This document shows, piece after piece, positions 1 to 8,462 of a stretch of 64,000 nt of DNA. Position 1 is the stretch's first letter. Every line of letters starts with the position of its first letter. The DNA is taken from assembly GCF_013167215.1 (NCBI RefSeq), contig NZ_JABJWY010000038.1:86715-150714 (forward strand), written 5' to 3'. Source of the stretch: Sphingobacterium prati. Lineage in GTDB: Bacteria > Bacteroidota > Bacteroidia > Sphingobacteriales > Sphingobacteriaceae. The position numbers and the translations under genes are program-made. Under the pieces are notes generated by a model, which made no database searches, was not told the origin of the DNA, and was given only the letters and a program-made list of their open reading frames with translations.

Positions 1-170
1 ATGACAATCATAAGCAACGGGCCTATCGAGAAGATCGTGTAATAGGCCAGGGATGCACTTTTCTTCATGCATTTGTCGTCATTGAAACCATTGAAGGCGT
101 CAATCATGACTTGCCAAATATTTTTCCAGTATACGAATGTAAATAGATCCTTTAGTGTTACGTGCTTCAT
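1..170 (-). CDS. YihY/BrkB family inner-membrane protein, N-terminal part (runs off the window)
   Basis: Reading the minus strand from an ATG at 170 gives 56 codons with no stop before the window edge. The visible protein begins MKHVTLKDLFTFVYWKN and continues with ...NGFNDDKCMKKSASLAYYTIFSIGPLLMIV. A short amphipathic N-terminus, then a K-x-S-A-S-L-A-Y-Y-T-x-F-S-x-x-P motif leading into the first transmembrane helix, is characteristic of the YihY/virulence-factor-BrkB family. These are polytopic inner-membrane proteins of uncertain function, once wrongly called RNase BN. The start lies 35 bp after the stop of the acyl-CoA synthetase on the same strand, so co-transcription is likely. Only the first helix is visible; the family call rests on that motif. 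Confidence 0.75.
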   Translation of the reverse strand, partial: MKHVTLKDLFTFVYWKNIWQVMIDAFNGFNDDKCMKKSASLAYYTIFSIGPLLMIV

Positions 171-205
171 AATAAGATTATCCGCTCCAATAATCGTGCA
201 AATTG

Positions 206-1972
206 TTATTCCTGATGCTGATCCATATACAATCTGTCGATGGCAACTTCATTCTCTTTTAAAATGATTTTTCGTTTTAAACTTAATTTGGGCGTCAATT
301 GACCTTCACTAATCGTCCATTCTTTTGGAAGAAGAATAAATTTCTTGATGACTTCCCAATGGCCAAAGTTAGCTGATAAGCGATTTATTTCCTCCTGATA
401 TTTTTGAATGACTTCGGAGTTTTTAATGATTTCTTCGTTTGTACTCGCTGATATTCCTTTCTGAGTAGCCCATTTCGAAAGCACATCAAAGGCAGGTACA
501 ATTAATGCGCTCGGAAACTTGCGATTTTCACCGATTACCATCACCTGACCAATCAAAGTAGATTCCATCAATTTATTTTCAATGGACTGTGGCGCTATGT
601 ATTTTCCGCCAGCAGTTTTAAACATCTCTTTTTTTCGATCTGTGATCTTTAAGAAACCATCCGAGGTAATTTCTCCAATGTCACCAGTTTTAAAAAAACC
701 ATCCCCATCAAAAGCATCTCTAGTCGCTTCCTCGTTTTTATAATATCCCGTTGTGATACTTGGTCCCTTTACAAGGATCTCACCATCTGATGCAATTTTT
801 ACGTCAAGGTTTTTAAGGGGTTTTCCGACTGTGCCAAACTTCAGTCCATTTGGTAAATAAGAGTTTACGGCGATCACTGGGGATGTTTCGGTCAAACCGT
901 AACCTTCAAGCACTTTCAGGTCAGCAGCCCAAAAAATACGCGCCAGGCGCTCTTGAAGAGCTGCTCCACCAGAAACGATAATTTTAATATTCCCCCCTAA
1001 TGCCTCTTGCCATTTGGAAAAGATCAGTTTGCGAGCGATACCCAGCTTAAAGTTGTAGAATACACCGTTTTTTTCGGGCTCCTGGAATTTTAACCCCAAA
1101 TCTACTGCCCAGAAGAATAGCTTCTTTTTGATCCCAGTTAGCGCTTTACCTTTTTCAATAATCTTGTCATAAACCTTTTCAAGTACACGTGGTACCGTGG
1201 TAAAGACATCTGGTTTTACATCATTGATATCTGCTACCACATTGTCTAAGTTTTCTGAAAAGTAAATTTTGATACCTTTTGAATAGTACATATACACGAC
1301 CATACGTTCAAAAATATGGCATAGTGGAAGAAAACTAAGTGCCGTCTTGAAATCCTCCCGTATCAAATAATTACAGGCCGTGACATTGCTATAGACATTT
1401 TTATGCGATAAGTAAACGCCTTTAGGACGGCCAGTGGTACCGGAGGTATAAATCAACGTCAAAAGATCTTCTTCATTGACATTATCGCGATGGGATGATA
1501 GATCGGTCTTGTCTTCTGTTGCGCTAGCAATTAAGTCGGCCAATGTAATGTGGTGTTCAATCCGGTCGAAGGTATACACACGCGGTTGTATGCCATGTTC
1601 CCTAATCGCTTGCTCAATCCGGTCCGTCAATTCCTTGCTGCTTACAAATAATACTTTGACGTCCGAATCGTTGACAATAAATGACAGATCTTGAGCGGAT
1701 AAGGTCGGATAGAGCGGGACGGTTGCAAGTCCTATTTGGTTGCAGGCAAAATCAACCAAATTCCATTCTGGTCTGTTACCGGACATTATCCCCACACGAT
1801 CGCCCTTCTTAAGATCCAATTTGAGGAGTGCCCTACTCAAGGTGTCGATTGCCTCTGTATATTCTTTGGTGGAGTAAGTTTTCCAGTCGCCATTAGAGTC
1901 TCTCCCGGCCACCATAATGTCCTTTGCGTATTTTTCTTTATATAAGGTTATAAAGTCAAAAATTCTGCCCAT
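206..1972 (-). CDS. Long-chain fatty acid-CoA ligase (AMP-forming)
   Basis: 588-residue adenylate-forming enzyme that activates long-chain fatty acids to acyl-CoA through an acyl-AMP intermediate, probably at the inner face of the inner membrane. The P-loop-like motif IYTSGTTGRPKG is at about residues 174-185, the substrate motif GYGLTETSP at 357-365, the TGD motif at 429-431 and DRKKEMFKTAGGKY from 445, which carries the hinge Lys region. Length and order fit the FadD/FAA1-type long-chain synthetases of Bacteroidota. The ATG at 1972 begins MGRIFDFI, a usual N-terminus for the group. The YihY-like gene follows 35 bp downstream on the same strand. No neighbouring fad genes are present, so catabolic versus lipid-remodelling use cannot be told from context. 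Confidence 0.93.
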   Translation of the reverse strand: MGRIFDFITLYKEKYAKDIMVAGRDSNGDWKTYSTKEYTEAIDTLSRALLKLDLKKGDRVGIMSGNRPEWNLVDFACNQIGLATVPLYPTLSAQDLSFIVNDSDVKVLFVSSKELTDRIEQAIREHGIQPRVYTFDRIEHHITLADLIASATEDKTDLSSHRDNVNEEDLLTLIYTSGTTGRPKGVYLSHKNVYSNVTACNYLIREDFKTALSFLPLCHIFERMVVYMYYSKGIKIYFSENLDNVVADINDVKPDVFTTVPRVLEKVYDKIIEKGKALTGIKKKLFFWAVDLGLKFQEPEKNGVFYNFKLGIARKLIFSKWQEALGGNIKIIVSGGAALQERLARIFWAADLKVLEGYGLTETSPVIAVNSYLPNGLKFGTVGKPLKNLDVKIASDGEILVKGPSITTGYYKNEEATRDAFDGDGFFKTGDIGEITSDGFLKITDRKKEMFKTAGGKYIAPQSIENKLMESTLIGQVMVIGENRKFPSALIVPAFDVLSKWATQKGISASTNEEIIKNSEVIQKYQEEINRLSANFGHWEVIKKFILLPKEWTISEGQLTPKLSLKRKIILKENEVAIDRLYMDQHQE

Positions 1973-2070
1973 ATCACTTGAGTTTATTGGTTACCACTAT
2001 TGACTTAAATATAAAAAAAATATCAGAATAATTTGGAGATATTGGGATTAATGTCATAACAAATTAAACA

Positions 2071-2102
2071 TTGTGTCGTTATAGCTGTAATTATTACTTT
2101 TG
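2071..2102 (+). promoter_or_regulatory. Bacteroidota-type promoter for the small outer-membrane barrel gene
   Basis: TTG at 2071-2073, a 21-nt spacer and TACTTTTG at 2095-2102, matching the -33 TTG / -7 TAnnTTTG form of Bacteroidota promoters. An AAAAGGAGAA tract near 2110-2120 follows and the ATG is at 2139. Confidence 0.55.
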
Positions 2103-2138
2103 ATAATATAAAAGGAGAATATAACGCATACAATTTTT

Positions 2139-2639
2139 ATGAAGAAAATATTTTTGGCTATCGGTGGAATGCTGATGTTTGGTGCGCTATCCAATAAAGC
2201 TGTAGCTCAGTTGGATAATAGAGGTGCGATTGGTGGGCGGTTTGGTTCTGCTCAAGGCATTACTTATCGTCATACCCTTAATTCGAATCATGCCTTGGAA
2301 GGTATAATGAGTATTCAAAGCAATTCCGATTTCCGTCGATTTCGTGTCGTTGGATTGTATGAGATTTACAAACCTTTAACAGCCGGTTTAAATTGGTACT
2401 ATGGCTTTGGTGGAAGTATCGGGTCTTATAAAGAAAAAGATAAAATTATAGATGGTCAACGTCATTCATTTGATTCGCATCTTAATTTAAGTATAGATGG
2501 TATTTTGGGAATTGAATATAATATCCCGCAGGCCCCATTTCAGATTTCATTGGATGTAAAACCCTATTTTGACTTTTTGAATGAGTCGAGCATCAAAATA
2601 TTCGATCCGATAGGATTTTCGGTAAGATATAAATTCTAA
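2139..2639 (+). CDS. Small outer-membrane beta-barrel protein (hypothetical)
   Basis: 166 residues. A signal peptide (MKKIFLAIGGMLMFGALSNKAVA, cut before Q) is followed by alternating aromatic/polar strands and a C-terminal FSVRYKF, ending in Phe as outer-membrane barrels do. The size fits a small eight-stranded barrel of the OmpW/OmpX type, but no specific family is recognised. It resembles the 158-residue protein encoded at 36549-37025. Both start R-x-A-I-G after the signal peptide, carry a G(I/V)x(Y)(R/K) strand, a mid-protein LGxE(Y/F)xIPxAP motif, a KP pair and a terminal G-(F/I)-x-(V/K)-R/K-Y strand. Role unknown. It is monocistronic: its own promoter lies upstream and a strong palindromic terminator downstream. 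Confidence 0.75.
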   Translation: MKKIFLAIGGMLMFGALSNKAVAQLDNRGAIGGRFGSAQGITYRHTLNSNHALEGIMSIQSNSDFRRFRVVGLYEIYKPLTAGLNWYYGFGGSIGSYKEKDKIIDGQRHSFDSHLNLSIDGILGIEYNIPQAPFQISLDVKPYFDFLNESSIKIFDPIGFSVRYKF

Positions 2640-2643
2640 ATTG

Positions 2644-2677
2644 CAGAAAGAGCAGAACTATAGTTCTGCTCTTTCTG
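2644..2677. terminator. Palindromic terminator between convergent genes
   Basis: A perfect 34-nt palindrome with arms CAGAAAGAGCAGAACTA and the complement, whose AGAAAG/CTTTCT ends give a T-rich 3' side on both strands. It lies 5 nt after the barrel gene stop and 55 nt before the M61 peptidase stop, so it can serve both. Confidence 0.8.
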
Positions 2678-2731
2678 TTTAAGCCATAAATAGGGTCATA
2701 TTTACTGTGCAATAGTCTGTAGTTATTCAAA

Positions 2732-4477
2732 TTATGCCATCCAAATTTTTCCCAACAGTTCCTGTAAGAATGTTTGATCCTTCAGTTGGCGGATCTCATA
2801 GATTTTTTTATTATTTCTTCTAATTTGGACTGGTATTTCCCGGATGAGCCCATCTCTTGCGATCAGGAAATTCAACATGTCTCCTTCTGCAGCATGTTGC
2901 GTGACGAAATCGATCTCTTTGTCCTTTAAGTCGAGTCTGATGTTGTTGATCGCAATTAGCTCATCTCTGACATTTAGGCCAGCATCATATGCGCCAGTTC
3001 CTTTTTCAACAGTTGCAACGCTGATTAAGCCATCTGTTTTGTTGGTCGTGAAGCCCAAAGTTAATGTATCATTATCTTTGTTGGTGTCCACAATTTCGTA
3101 TCCCACCAAATTAAAATAAGCGTTGTAATCGAGTTCGCCATCCTCGTGAGCCGCTTGGAATATATCCTGCAGCGAAGTGTCTGCGATACGTTCCGCAAGA
3201 CTCTGGAACTCGTTTTCTTCAAACCCACGATCGAGTTTTAGGAAAAACTCTTCGTAAGCCGCGCGGATGATATCATCCAATTTTATCTTGCCATCTGTGG
3301 CCGCTATTATCTTGATATCCAATAAGGCTGTAAGCATTGCCCCTTTGTTATAATAGGAAATGGATGAATTAATGGCATTTTCATCGGGTCTATAATATTT
3401 AATCCAGGTATCAAAGCTAGCGGCTGCCGCAGACTGTATCTCATGTCCTGGGCGATTTAGCACAATATTGAAATCATTTGCCAACAATGCAAGGTATTCC
3501 TTCTCGTCGTAGAATCCACATCGTTTAATGATTAAATTGTCATAATAAGAGGTGAACCCTTCCATGATCCATAAACCAGTGGTATAGTTTTCGGTATCAT
3601 AGTCAAATGGCCCCAATGCTTTGGGACGCAATCGCTTTACATTCCATAAGTGGAAATATTCATGGGCGACGAGGCTAAGATATGTTTTGTAGCTGTTTTC
3701 ATTTCGATAAGCGTTTCTTGCTGCCCCTAGGACAGTAGAATTGAGATGTTCAAGACCGCCACCACCGGATTGATAATTGTGGGTGATGATGACATAACGT
3801 TTGTTGGGATTTGATCCCCAAATACGGGTTTCTTCTTCCACAATACGTGTAATGTCCTTTGTAAGACGCGCTTTATCGTACGATCCTCCGCCTACCATGG
3901 CACACTCATGTTCTACTCCAGCAGCTTGAAACTTCCAGCTATCATGGTTTCCTACCTCAATCGGGCTATCGTATAAAACATCGAAATTTGGTGCATGAAA
4001 CGTATGCTGTGTCAGTTGTTCCAGTCCAGTTGATATATTTTTCCATGCCTCCTTTGGTACGATAGTGATACTGGAAGGAATGTTGATATAACCATCCATA
4101 TAAAGGAAGGTAGCTGTTGGAACAATAAATGCATGGTCACTGTCAAAAAAGTTTGTACGAACCGAGACCTCAAAACCATATACAGCATAGCAAATATCTA
4201 TTTGGTTCAATGCGTCTGTTGTAACGCGCCAGGTGTTTTTTGAAATTTTGCGGAAAGCAATCGGGATTCCATTGGTGTCGACAGGTTTAAATCGCTCTAC
4301 ATGTTTTGCATATTCGCGAATTAGATAGGAGCCTGGCGACCAAACTGGCATTTTTAGATCAACATAGGGTTGATTTAGTTTTTTAATGCTCATTTTTACG
4401 TTGATGTAATGAGCTTGTACTTCTGGAAATGATACCTCAAAGTTTATTGTGGGTATATTTAAATGGTCACTATCCAT
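2732..4477 (-). CDS. M61 family metallopeptidase (glycyl aminopeptidase-like) with PDZ domain
   Basis: 581-residue zinc peptidase. The N-terminal M61 beta domain covers about residues 1-180. The catalytic domain carries HEYFH at 272-276 (two zinc His and the catalytic Glu) followed by LWNVKRLRP, and the third ligand is E306 in LWIMEGFTSYY. A PDZ domain lies near 480-560 (GLISVATVEKGTGAYDAGL...RDELIAINNIRL). Domain order matches the M61 clan of Bacteroidota and Proteobacteria. No signal peptide is seen at the chosen ATG (MDSDHLNIPTINFEV), so a cytoplasmic location is likely, whereas many relatives are periplasmic. A promoter lies just upstream at 4504-4534. Natural substrates of these enzymes are poorly known; peptides with N-terminal Gly or Ala are expected from family knowledge. 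Confidence 0.92.
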   Translation of the reverse strand: MDSDHLNIPTINFEVSFPEVQAHYINVKMSIKKLNQPYVDLKMPVWSPGSYLIREYAKHVERFKPVDTNGIPIAFRKISKNTWRVTTDALNQIDICYAVYGFEVSVRTNFFDSDHAFIVPTATFLYMDGYINIPSSITIVPKEAWKNISTGLEQLTQHTFHAPNFDVLYDSPIEVGNHDSWKFQAAGVEHECAMVGGGSYDKARLTKDITRIVEEETRIWGSNPNKRYVIITHNYQSGGGGLEHLNSTVLGAARNAYRNENSYKTYLSLVAHEYFHLWNVKRLRPKALGPFDYDTENYTTGLWIMEGFTSYYDNLIIKRCGFYDEKEYLALLANDFNIVLNRPGHEIQSAAAASFDTWIKYYRPDENAINSSISYYNKGAMLTALLDIKIIAATDGKIKLDDIIRAAYEEFFLKLDRGFEENEFQSLAERIADTSLQDIFQAAHEDGELDYNAYFNLVGYEIVDTNKDNDTLTLGFTTNKTDGLISVATVEKGTGAYDAGLNVRDELIAINNIRLDLKDKEIDFVTQHAAEGDMLNFLIARDGLIREIPVQIRRNNKKIYEIRQLKDQTFLQELLGKIWMA

Positions 4478-4503
4478 GAAAGATGATTTTAGTATGCGCT
4501 TTA

Positions 4504-4534
4504 CAAAATTAAAAGTATCTTATGCTTAATCAAA
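4504..4534 (-). promoter_or_regulatory. Promoter for the M61 peptidase gene
   Basis: On the minus strand TTTG (4531-4534), 19-nt spacer, TAATTTTG (4504-4511): a full Bacteroidota -33/-7 match. It predicts a start of transcription near 4497 and a leader of about 20 nt before the ATG at 4477. Confidence 0.65.
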
Positions 4535-4687
4535 CAAAAAATGTATTGTTGGTCCTTTAATAGTTCATTAAATCCTCCTATCTTGATTGAATAAAAAAAA
4601 AATCATTGGATTGTAAGATATTACATAAGGAATCCAAGATACGTATTTTCTTTAAGAATCGCCGTTTCAGTTTGGACGTAATTTTTG

Positions 4688-4695
4688 TATATTTG
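4688..4695 (+). promoter_or_regulatory. -7 element for the BadF-type kinase gene
   Basis: TATATTTG fits TAnnTTTG and lies 38 nt before the ATG at 4734. The nearest upstream TTTG (4671-4674) leaves only 13 nt, shorter than usual, so the -33 box is uncertain. Confidence 0.4.
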
Positions 4696-4733
4696 ATACA
4701 CTAGTTTATAAGGGAAAATAATCAGGAATTTGT

Positions 4734-5600
4734 ATGATCTTAGTTGTTGATAGTGGCTCGTCAAAGTCAGATTGGAAATTGGAATTGCCAGATAGTGCAC
4801 CTATTTCCTTCAGTACAAATGGACTTAATCCTTTTTTCGTTAATGAAAAAGAAATCACGCGGGTTATTAAAGAAATACCAGAAATAATACCCTATGCAGA
4901 CGAGGTTACAGAGCTTTATTTTTTTGGAGCGGGCTGTATTACCCCTGATCGCCGTGAAATGGTTTCAAACGCATTGACTCCTTTATTTGAAAATGCCTAT
5001 ATCGCTGTTGAGAATGATCTTTTCGGCTGTGCTTTGGCAACCTGTGGTAATAAAAAAGGCTATGTAGCTACATTGGGGACAGGATCAGACCTGAGCTTTT
5101 TCGATGGGGAGGAGCTAATGACTTCGCATAATGGTAATGGTTACGTTCTGGGTGACGAAGGTTCCGGTGCTTACTTTGGTAAAAAACTGCTGCGTTTATT
5201 TCTATACGGGCGGATGCCAAAAGATTTGAATGAGAAGTTTGCTGTGAAATACCGTATAAATAAGGAGATAGTTATAAAAAACGTTTATCAGAAAGAACGG
5301 CCAAACGCTTTTTTAGCATCTTTTGCGCCATTTATGTCAGATAATATTACCCATCCATTTATCATTGACCTGGTAAAAGGTGGTTTTGAAGAGTTCGTTC
5401 AGGCATCTATTTTGACTTACGCTGATTACAATCAGTACGAGTGCCACTTTGTTGGTTCTATTGCCTACAGTTTCGACCTATTATTACGTGAAGTGTGCGA
5501 AACGCATCAGATTAAGGTGGGAACAATCTTAAAATCACCGATTAACGAATTGTTCCATGCAGTATTGGAAAGAGAGAGTAACTCATTGTTGAGTCTTTAA
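4734..5600 (+). CDS. BadF/BadG-type ATPase, probable N-acetylglucosamine or amino-sugar kinase
   Basis: 288-residue member of the ASKHA (actin/hexokinase/Hsp70) fold. The phosphate-1 motif DSGSSKSDW is at 6-14, the phosphate-2 region GTGSDLSFFDGE at 115-125, and LGDEGSGAYFGKKL at 139-152 is the classic BcrAD/BadF signature shared with GlcNAc kinases. Short Bacteroidota proteins of this type are usually annotated as N-acetylglucosamine kinase and are thought to phosphorylate cell-wall or chitin-derived amino sugars in the cytoplasm. The glutathione peroxidase gene begins 12 nt after the stop, so the two are probably co-transcribed up to the terminator at 6158. Substrate is inferred from the family only. 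Confidence 0.8.
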   Translation: MILVVDSGSSKSDWKLELPDSAPISFSTNGLNPFFVNEKEITRVIKEIPEIIPYADEVTELYFFGAGCITPDRREMVSNALTPLFENAYIAVENDLFGCALATCGNKKGYVATLGTGSDLSFFDGEELMTSHNGNGYVLGDEGSGAYFGKKLLRLFLYGRMPKDLNEKFAVKYRINKEIVIKNVYQKERPNAFLASFAPFMSDNITHPFIIDLVKGGFEEFVQASILTYADYNQYECHFVGSIAYSFDLLLREVCETHQIKVGTILKSPINELFHAVLERESNSLLSL

Positions 5601-5612
5601 ATATAGATAAAT

Positions 5613-6137
5613 ATGATTATAGCGACTATTATGGTGTATATGTCAATGCTATTTGGCAATCCCGAAATTTATAATTTCACCTTTAAGACATTGGATGGAC
5701 AGGAAGTGAAAATGTCTGATTTCAAAGGTAAAAAGATACTGATTGTGAATACAGCTTCTAAATGCGGTTTTACGAAACAGTATAAGGACTTGGAAGAGTT
5801 ACATAAGACTTTCGGTGATAAATTGGTCATCATTGGTTTTCCGGCAAATAATTTTGGCCAACAGGAGCCGGGTTCGAATACTGAGATTCAGGAGTTCTGT
5901 GAGCAGAATTATGGTGTAGATTTTTTAATGGCAGAAAAAATTGACGTCAAGGGGGACGAGATTTCGCCTTTATTTAAATATCTGACTACACAGGATAATC
6001 CGGATTTTACCGGTGATATCAAATGGAATTTTGAAAAGTTTTTGATAGATGAAGATGGCAAATTGGCCCATCGTTTTCGCTCAGCAACCAATCCTTTGGA
6101 TCCAGCAATTGTAAACTGGGTTGAGAAGAAAAAATAA
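5613..6137 (+). CDS. Glutathione peroxidase-like thiol peroxidase
   Basis: 174 residues of thioredoxin fold. The peroxidatic residue is Cys51 in NTASKCGFT (Cys, not selenocysteine). The rest of the tetrad is Q84 in FPANNFGQQEPG and the W139-N140 pair in IKWNFEKFLID. Enzymes of this Cys type usually take electrons from thioredoxin rather than glutathione and reduce hydrogen peroxide and lipid hydroperoxides. The N-terminus before NPEIYNFTF is short and hydrophobic (MIIATIMVYMSMLFG). It may be a weak export signal, or the true start may be Met10 or Met12; no clear SD decides between them. It lies directly behind the sugar kinase and ahead of a strong terminator. Confidence 0.9.
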   Translation: MIIATIMVYMSMLFGNPEIYNFTFKTLDGQEVKMSDFKGKKILIVNTASKCGFTKQYKDLEELHKTFGDKLVIIGFPANNFGQQEPGSNTEIQEFCEQNYGVDFLMAEKIDVKGDEISPLFKYLTTQDNPDFTGDIKWNFEKFLIDEDGKLAHRFRSATNPLDPAIVNWVEKKK

Positions 6138-6157
6138 ATCAAGAGCTAAGCAATTTG

Positions 6158-6197
6158 ATACCCCCAAAAAATTAGAGACTTTTTGGGGGTATTTTTA
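6158..6197 (+). terminator. Rho-independent terminator after the glutathione peroxidase gene
   Basis: A 13-bp stem, ATACCCCCAAAAA with its complement at 6180-6192, a 9-nt loop and TTTTATAT following. The minus side also has a T run, so it may end the serine hydrolase transcript (stop at 6202) as well. Confidence 0.85.
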
Positions 6198-6201
6198 TAT
6201 C

Positions 6202-7347
6202 TCATGTGCCAGGCGTTCGAGAATAATCATATAAGGCCCGGATACAGTCTTTGAGCAGCGGGTTAAAATCTTCATTATCTGGGACATTACAGCCATTGGT
6301 GATCACTACGAATCCATATTTTTTTGCTGGATTGAAAAACATGGCACTGTATAAACCATATGCTGACCCTGTATGCCCTGTTAATGTGATACCGGGAATA
6401 ATTTTGCTATTGTTCATGATCGCAAGACCATAGCCTGATTCTTGGTTAACAGCTGTTTGCATGATCTTTGCATACTTTTTATCTATTATTTTTTTTGTGC
6501 CACGCGTGCCATAGTTCATATGCATGAGCATATATTTGGCTAGGTCAAGCGCTGATATTTTCATCCCCCCAGTTGGCGAGAGTATAGGGGTGCTAGCCCC
6601 CAAATGATAAGTAGCAAGTTCATCGCGCCTCGGAGCATAAGCGTTTACTTCTTCCATAAAATTACCGTTTTCGTCGAAAGAATACAGGGGAACTAATTTC
6701 GAATGATCCAGCGAGTCCACACAATAGCCTCCATAAAGATGTAAGGGTTGTAGGATGTTTTTGAAAATATAGTTGTCAAAACGTATCTGTGTCAATTTTT
6801 CTAGTACTGCTCCTGCCATATTAAAATTTAGATTACAATATTGATATTGACTGCCCGGCGTATAACTATTGTATGAGTTTTTCCAGTTCGGATTTTTGGA
6901 GGGATTGATCACATCAAGATTAAAATAACCGTTTTTATCATTAATGCTTGAAGTATGGGAAAGTATCATCCGCAGGGTAATTTTTACTTCAGGATAGTTT
7001 GGATTTCTAACCGGAAAACCAATTAGGTCGCCAAAATCATCGTCTAAAGAACAGCTGCCTTGCTTTAAGAGCTGCATAAATGAGGTGGCGGTAAATGACT
7101 TCGATATAGAAGCGATCCTGAAAACATCGTTGTCCTGCAACGGGGTTTTGTCTTTTATGTTTTTGTACCCATAGTTCTTATGAAAGTCAATCTGGTTATT
7201 TTTGACCAGTACAACACTCAATCCTACCGCTTGATAGCGTTGCATTATTGCTTGTAATCGTTGATCAATTGCTGAAGACTGCTGTCCGAACAATAGTACG
7301 GGGAGCAATAACGTTAATTGCAGAAGGGAAATGATGATCTTTTTCAT
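6202..7347 (-). CDS. Exported serine hydrolase of the beta-lactamase class C / PBP4* family
   Basis: 381 residues with an N-terminal signal peptide (MKKIIISLLQLTLLLPVLLFG). The active-site motifs of the family are present: S80-I-S-K83 within FRIASISKSFTATSF, Y170-C-N172 as the YxN motif, and HTG at 325-327 in TLTGHTGSAYG in place of KTG. This set is typical of the broad beta-lactamase superfamily (esterases, D-aminopeptidases, PBP-like carboxypeptidases). Lactamase activity cannot be inferred. It lies 35 bp downstream of the LysR regulator on the same strand. The product is probably periplasmic; substrate unknown. Confidence 0.87.
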   Translation of the reverse strand: MKKIIISLLQLTLLLPVLLFGQQSSAIDQRLQAIMQRYQAVGLSVVLVKNNQIDFHKNYGYKNIKDKTPLQDNDVFRIASISKSFTATSFMQLLKQGSCSLDDDFGDLIGFPVRNPNYPEVKITLRMILSHTSSINDKNGYFNLDVINPSKNPNWKNSYNSYTPGSQYQYCNLNFNMAGAVLEKLTQIRFDNYIFKNILQPLHLYGGYCVDSLDHSKLVPLYSFDENGNFMEEVNAYAPRRDELATYHLGASTPILSPTGGMKISALDLAKYMLMHMNYGTRGTKKIIDKKYAKIMQTAVNQESGYGLAIMNNSKIIPGITLTGHTGSAYGLYSAMFFNPAKKYGFVVITNGCNVPDNEDFNPLLKDCIRALYDYSRTPGT

Positions 7348-7382
7348 TGACTGAATCTAGATAAGGTAGTTCGGTTAAGTTA

Positions 7383-8264
7383 TTATGCTTTATTAAATTT
7401 AAGGTATTCTTTTTGAATACATTGTATAAATTCTCCGAGAGCGCTGTTCTTGCTTTTTATATTGGAAACCAGAACGACTTCAGTTTTGCTATCTATATCG
7501 TCCAGTTTCATGATCTTTAATTTCAGATGAGGGTATTGTTTTATCGTAGATGCCGGGACAACAGCCAGTCCTAATCCCTGTGATACCAGTTCGAGTATGG
7601 AAGACATTGAGTTGCTCTGGTGCACAATCTTGGGCTCAAATCCCATACGGTTACAGGTATTGATGGTCAAGCGATGGTATTCAGAAGCATATTTTTGGTT
7701 GAAGGAGATGAAATTTTCGTTAAAAAAATTGATATCCTTAAAGTCTATTGCTGTGGATCCAGCAATGACCATGGGGTCTTCAAACAGGGGAGTGACAAGG
7801 AGTTCGCTTGCGTATATCGGTGCGCGCATAATTCCGAGATCTAATTTCCCGTTTTCCAAAGCGGCTTTTTGTTTTTGTGTGGATGTTTCAAACAAACTAA
7901 CCCTAAGATAGGGGAACTTTTGCTGGATCTGTTTTAATACCGTCGCCAACATTTGTTTGGGGGTAGAACTGATGTAGCCTAATTTAAATTCTCCTGAAAT
8001 ATTATTATGAATCTGTTTGGTGATCGTTTTGCTGTGTTCCAAATTTTGGAGTATTTCGACGACCTCTTCCAAAAAATATTTGCCGGCTTCAGTAAGTTCC
8101 ACTCTTTTGTTCGTTCGAAAGAAAAGAATGACACCCAGCTCATCTTCAAGGTCTTTAATTTGTCTACTTAAGGGGGGTTGGGACATAAATAAACGCTCGG
8201 CGGCCCTTCCAAAGTGAAGCTCCTCGGCTACTGTTTTGAAATATATAAGGTGTCGGATTTCCAT
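7383..8264 (-). CDS. LysR family transcriptional regulator
   Basis: 293 residues from the ATG at 8264 (MEIRHLIYFKTVAEELHFG). The open frame extends upstream only to a TTG at 8294, and the MEIRHL start is the usual LysR N-terminus, so the ATG is preferred. The winged helix-turn-helix is within residues 1-60 (AAERLFMSQPPLSRQIKDLE at 21-40), followed by a periplasmic-binding-protein-like effector domain to the C-terminus. It is divergent from the methyltransferase gene at 8463, with about 200 bp between starts, the usual arrangement for a LysR protein and its target. The serine hydrolase 35 bp downstream on the same strand is an alternative target. Effector unknown. Confidence 0.92.
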   Translation of the reverse strand: MEIRHLIYFKTVAEELHFGRAAERLFMSQPPLSRQIKDLEDELGVILFFRTNKRVELTEAGKYFLEEVVEILQNLEHSKTITKQIHNNISGEFKLGYISSTPKQMLATVLKQIQQKFPYLRVSLFETSTQKQKAALENGKLDLGIMRAPIYASELLVTPLFEDPMVIAGSTAIDFKDINFFNENFISFNQKYASEYHRLTINTCNRMGFEPKIVHQSNSMSSILELVSQGLGLAVVPASTIKQYPHLKLKIMKLDDIDSKTEVVLVSNIKSKNSALGEFIQCIQKEYLKFNKA

Positions 8265-8462
8265 TAATACTTTTTTGGTATGAATCGATGACAAAATAAA
8301 TATTTTTAATGAATTCGAGTTAATCCTACCTTTAAATAATTAAAAATTTATATATGATATCCTATCAGGAAAGCCTGAGGCGTTTTACAAAAACAATCCG
8401 GATATGCTATGTATTCATCAAAACAGAGTGCGCATTTGCGCTCAAAAAATTACTATTTAGCT

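Noticed and set aside
6202..7347. Antibiotic-resistance beta-lactamase
   Set aside because: SxxK/YxN/HTG motifs are shared by many esterases and peptidases of the superfamily; nothing here shows lactamase activity.
7597..7911. Long plus-strand ORF of 104 codons inside the LysR gene
   Set aside because: Antisense shadow of a well-supported gene; no protein-like motifs.
8265..8294. TTG-initiated extension of the LysR protein (10 extra residues)
   Set aside because: The ATG at 8264 gives the standard LysR N-terminus MEIRHLIYF; the extension adds unconserved residues.
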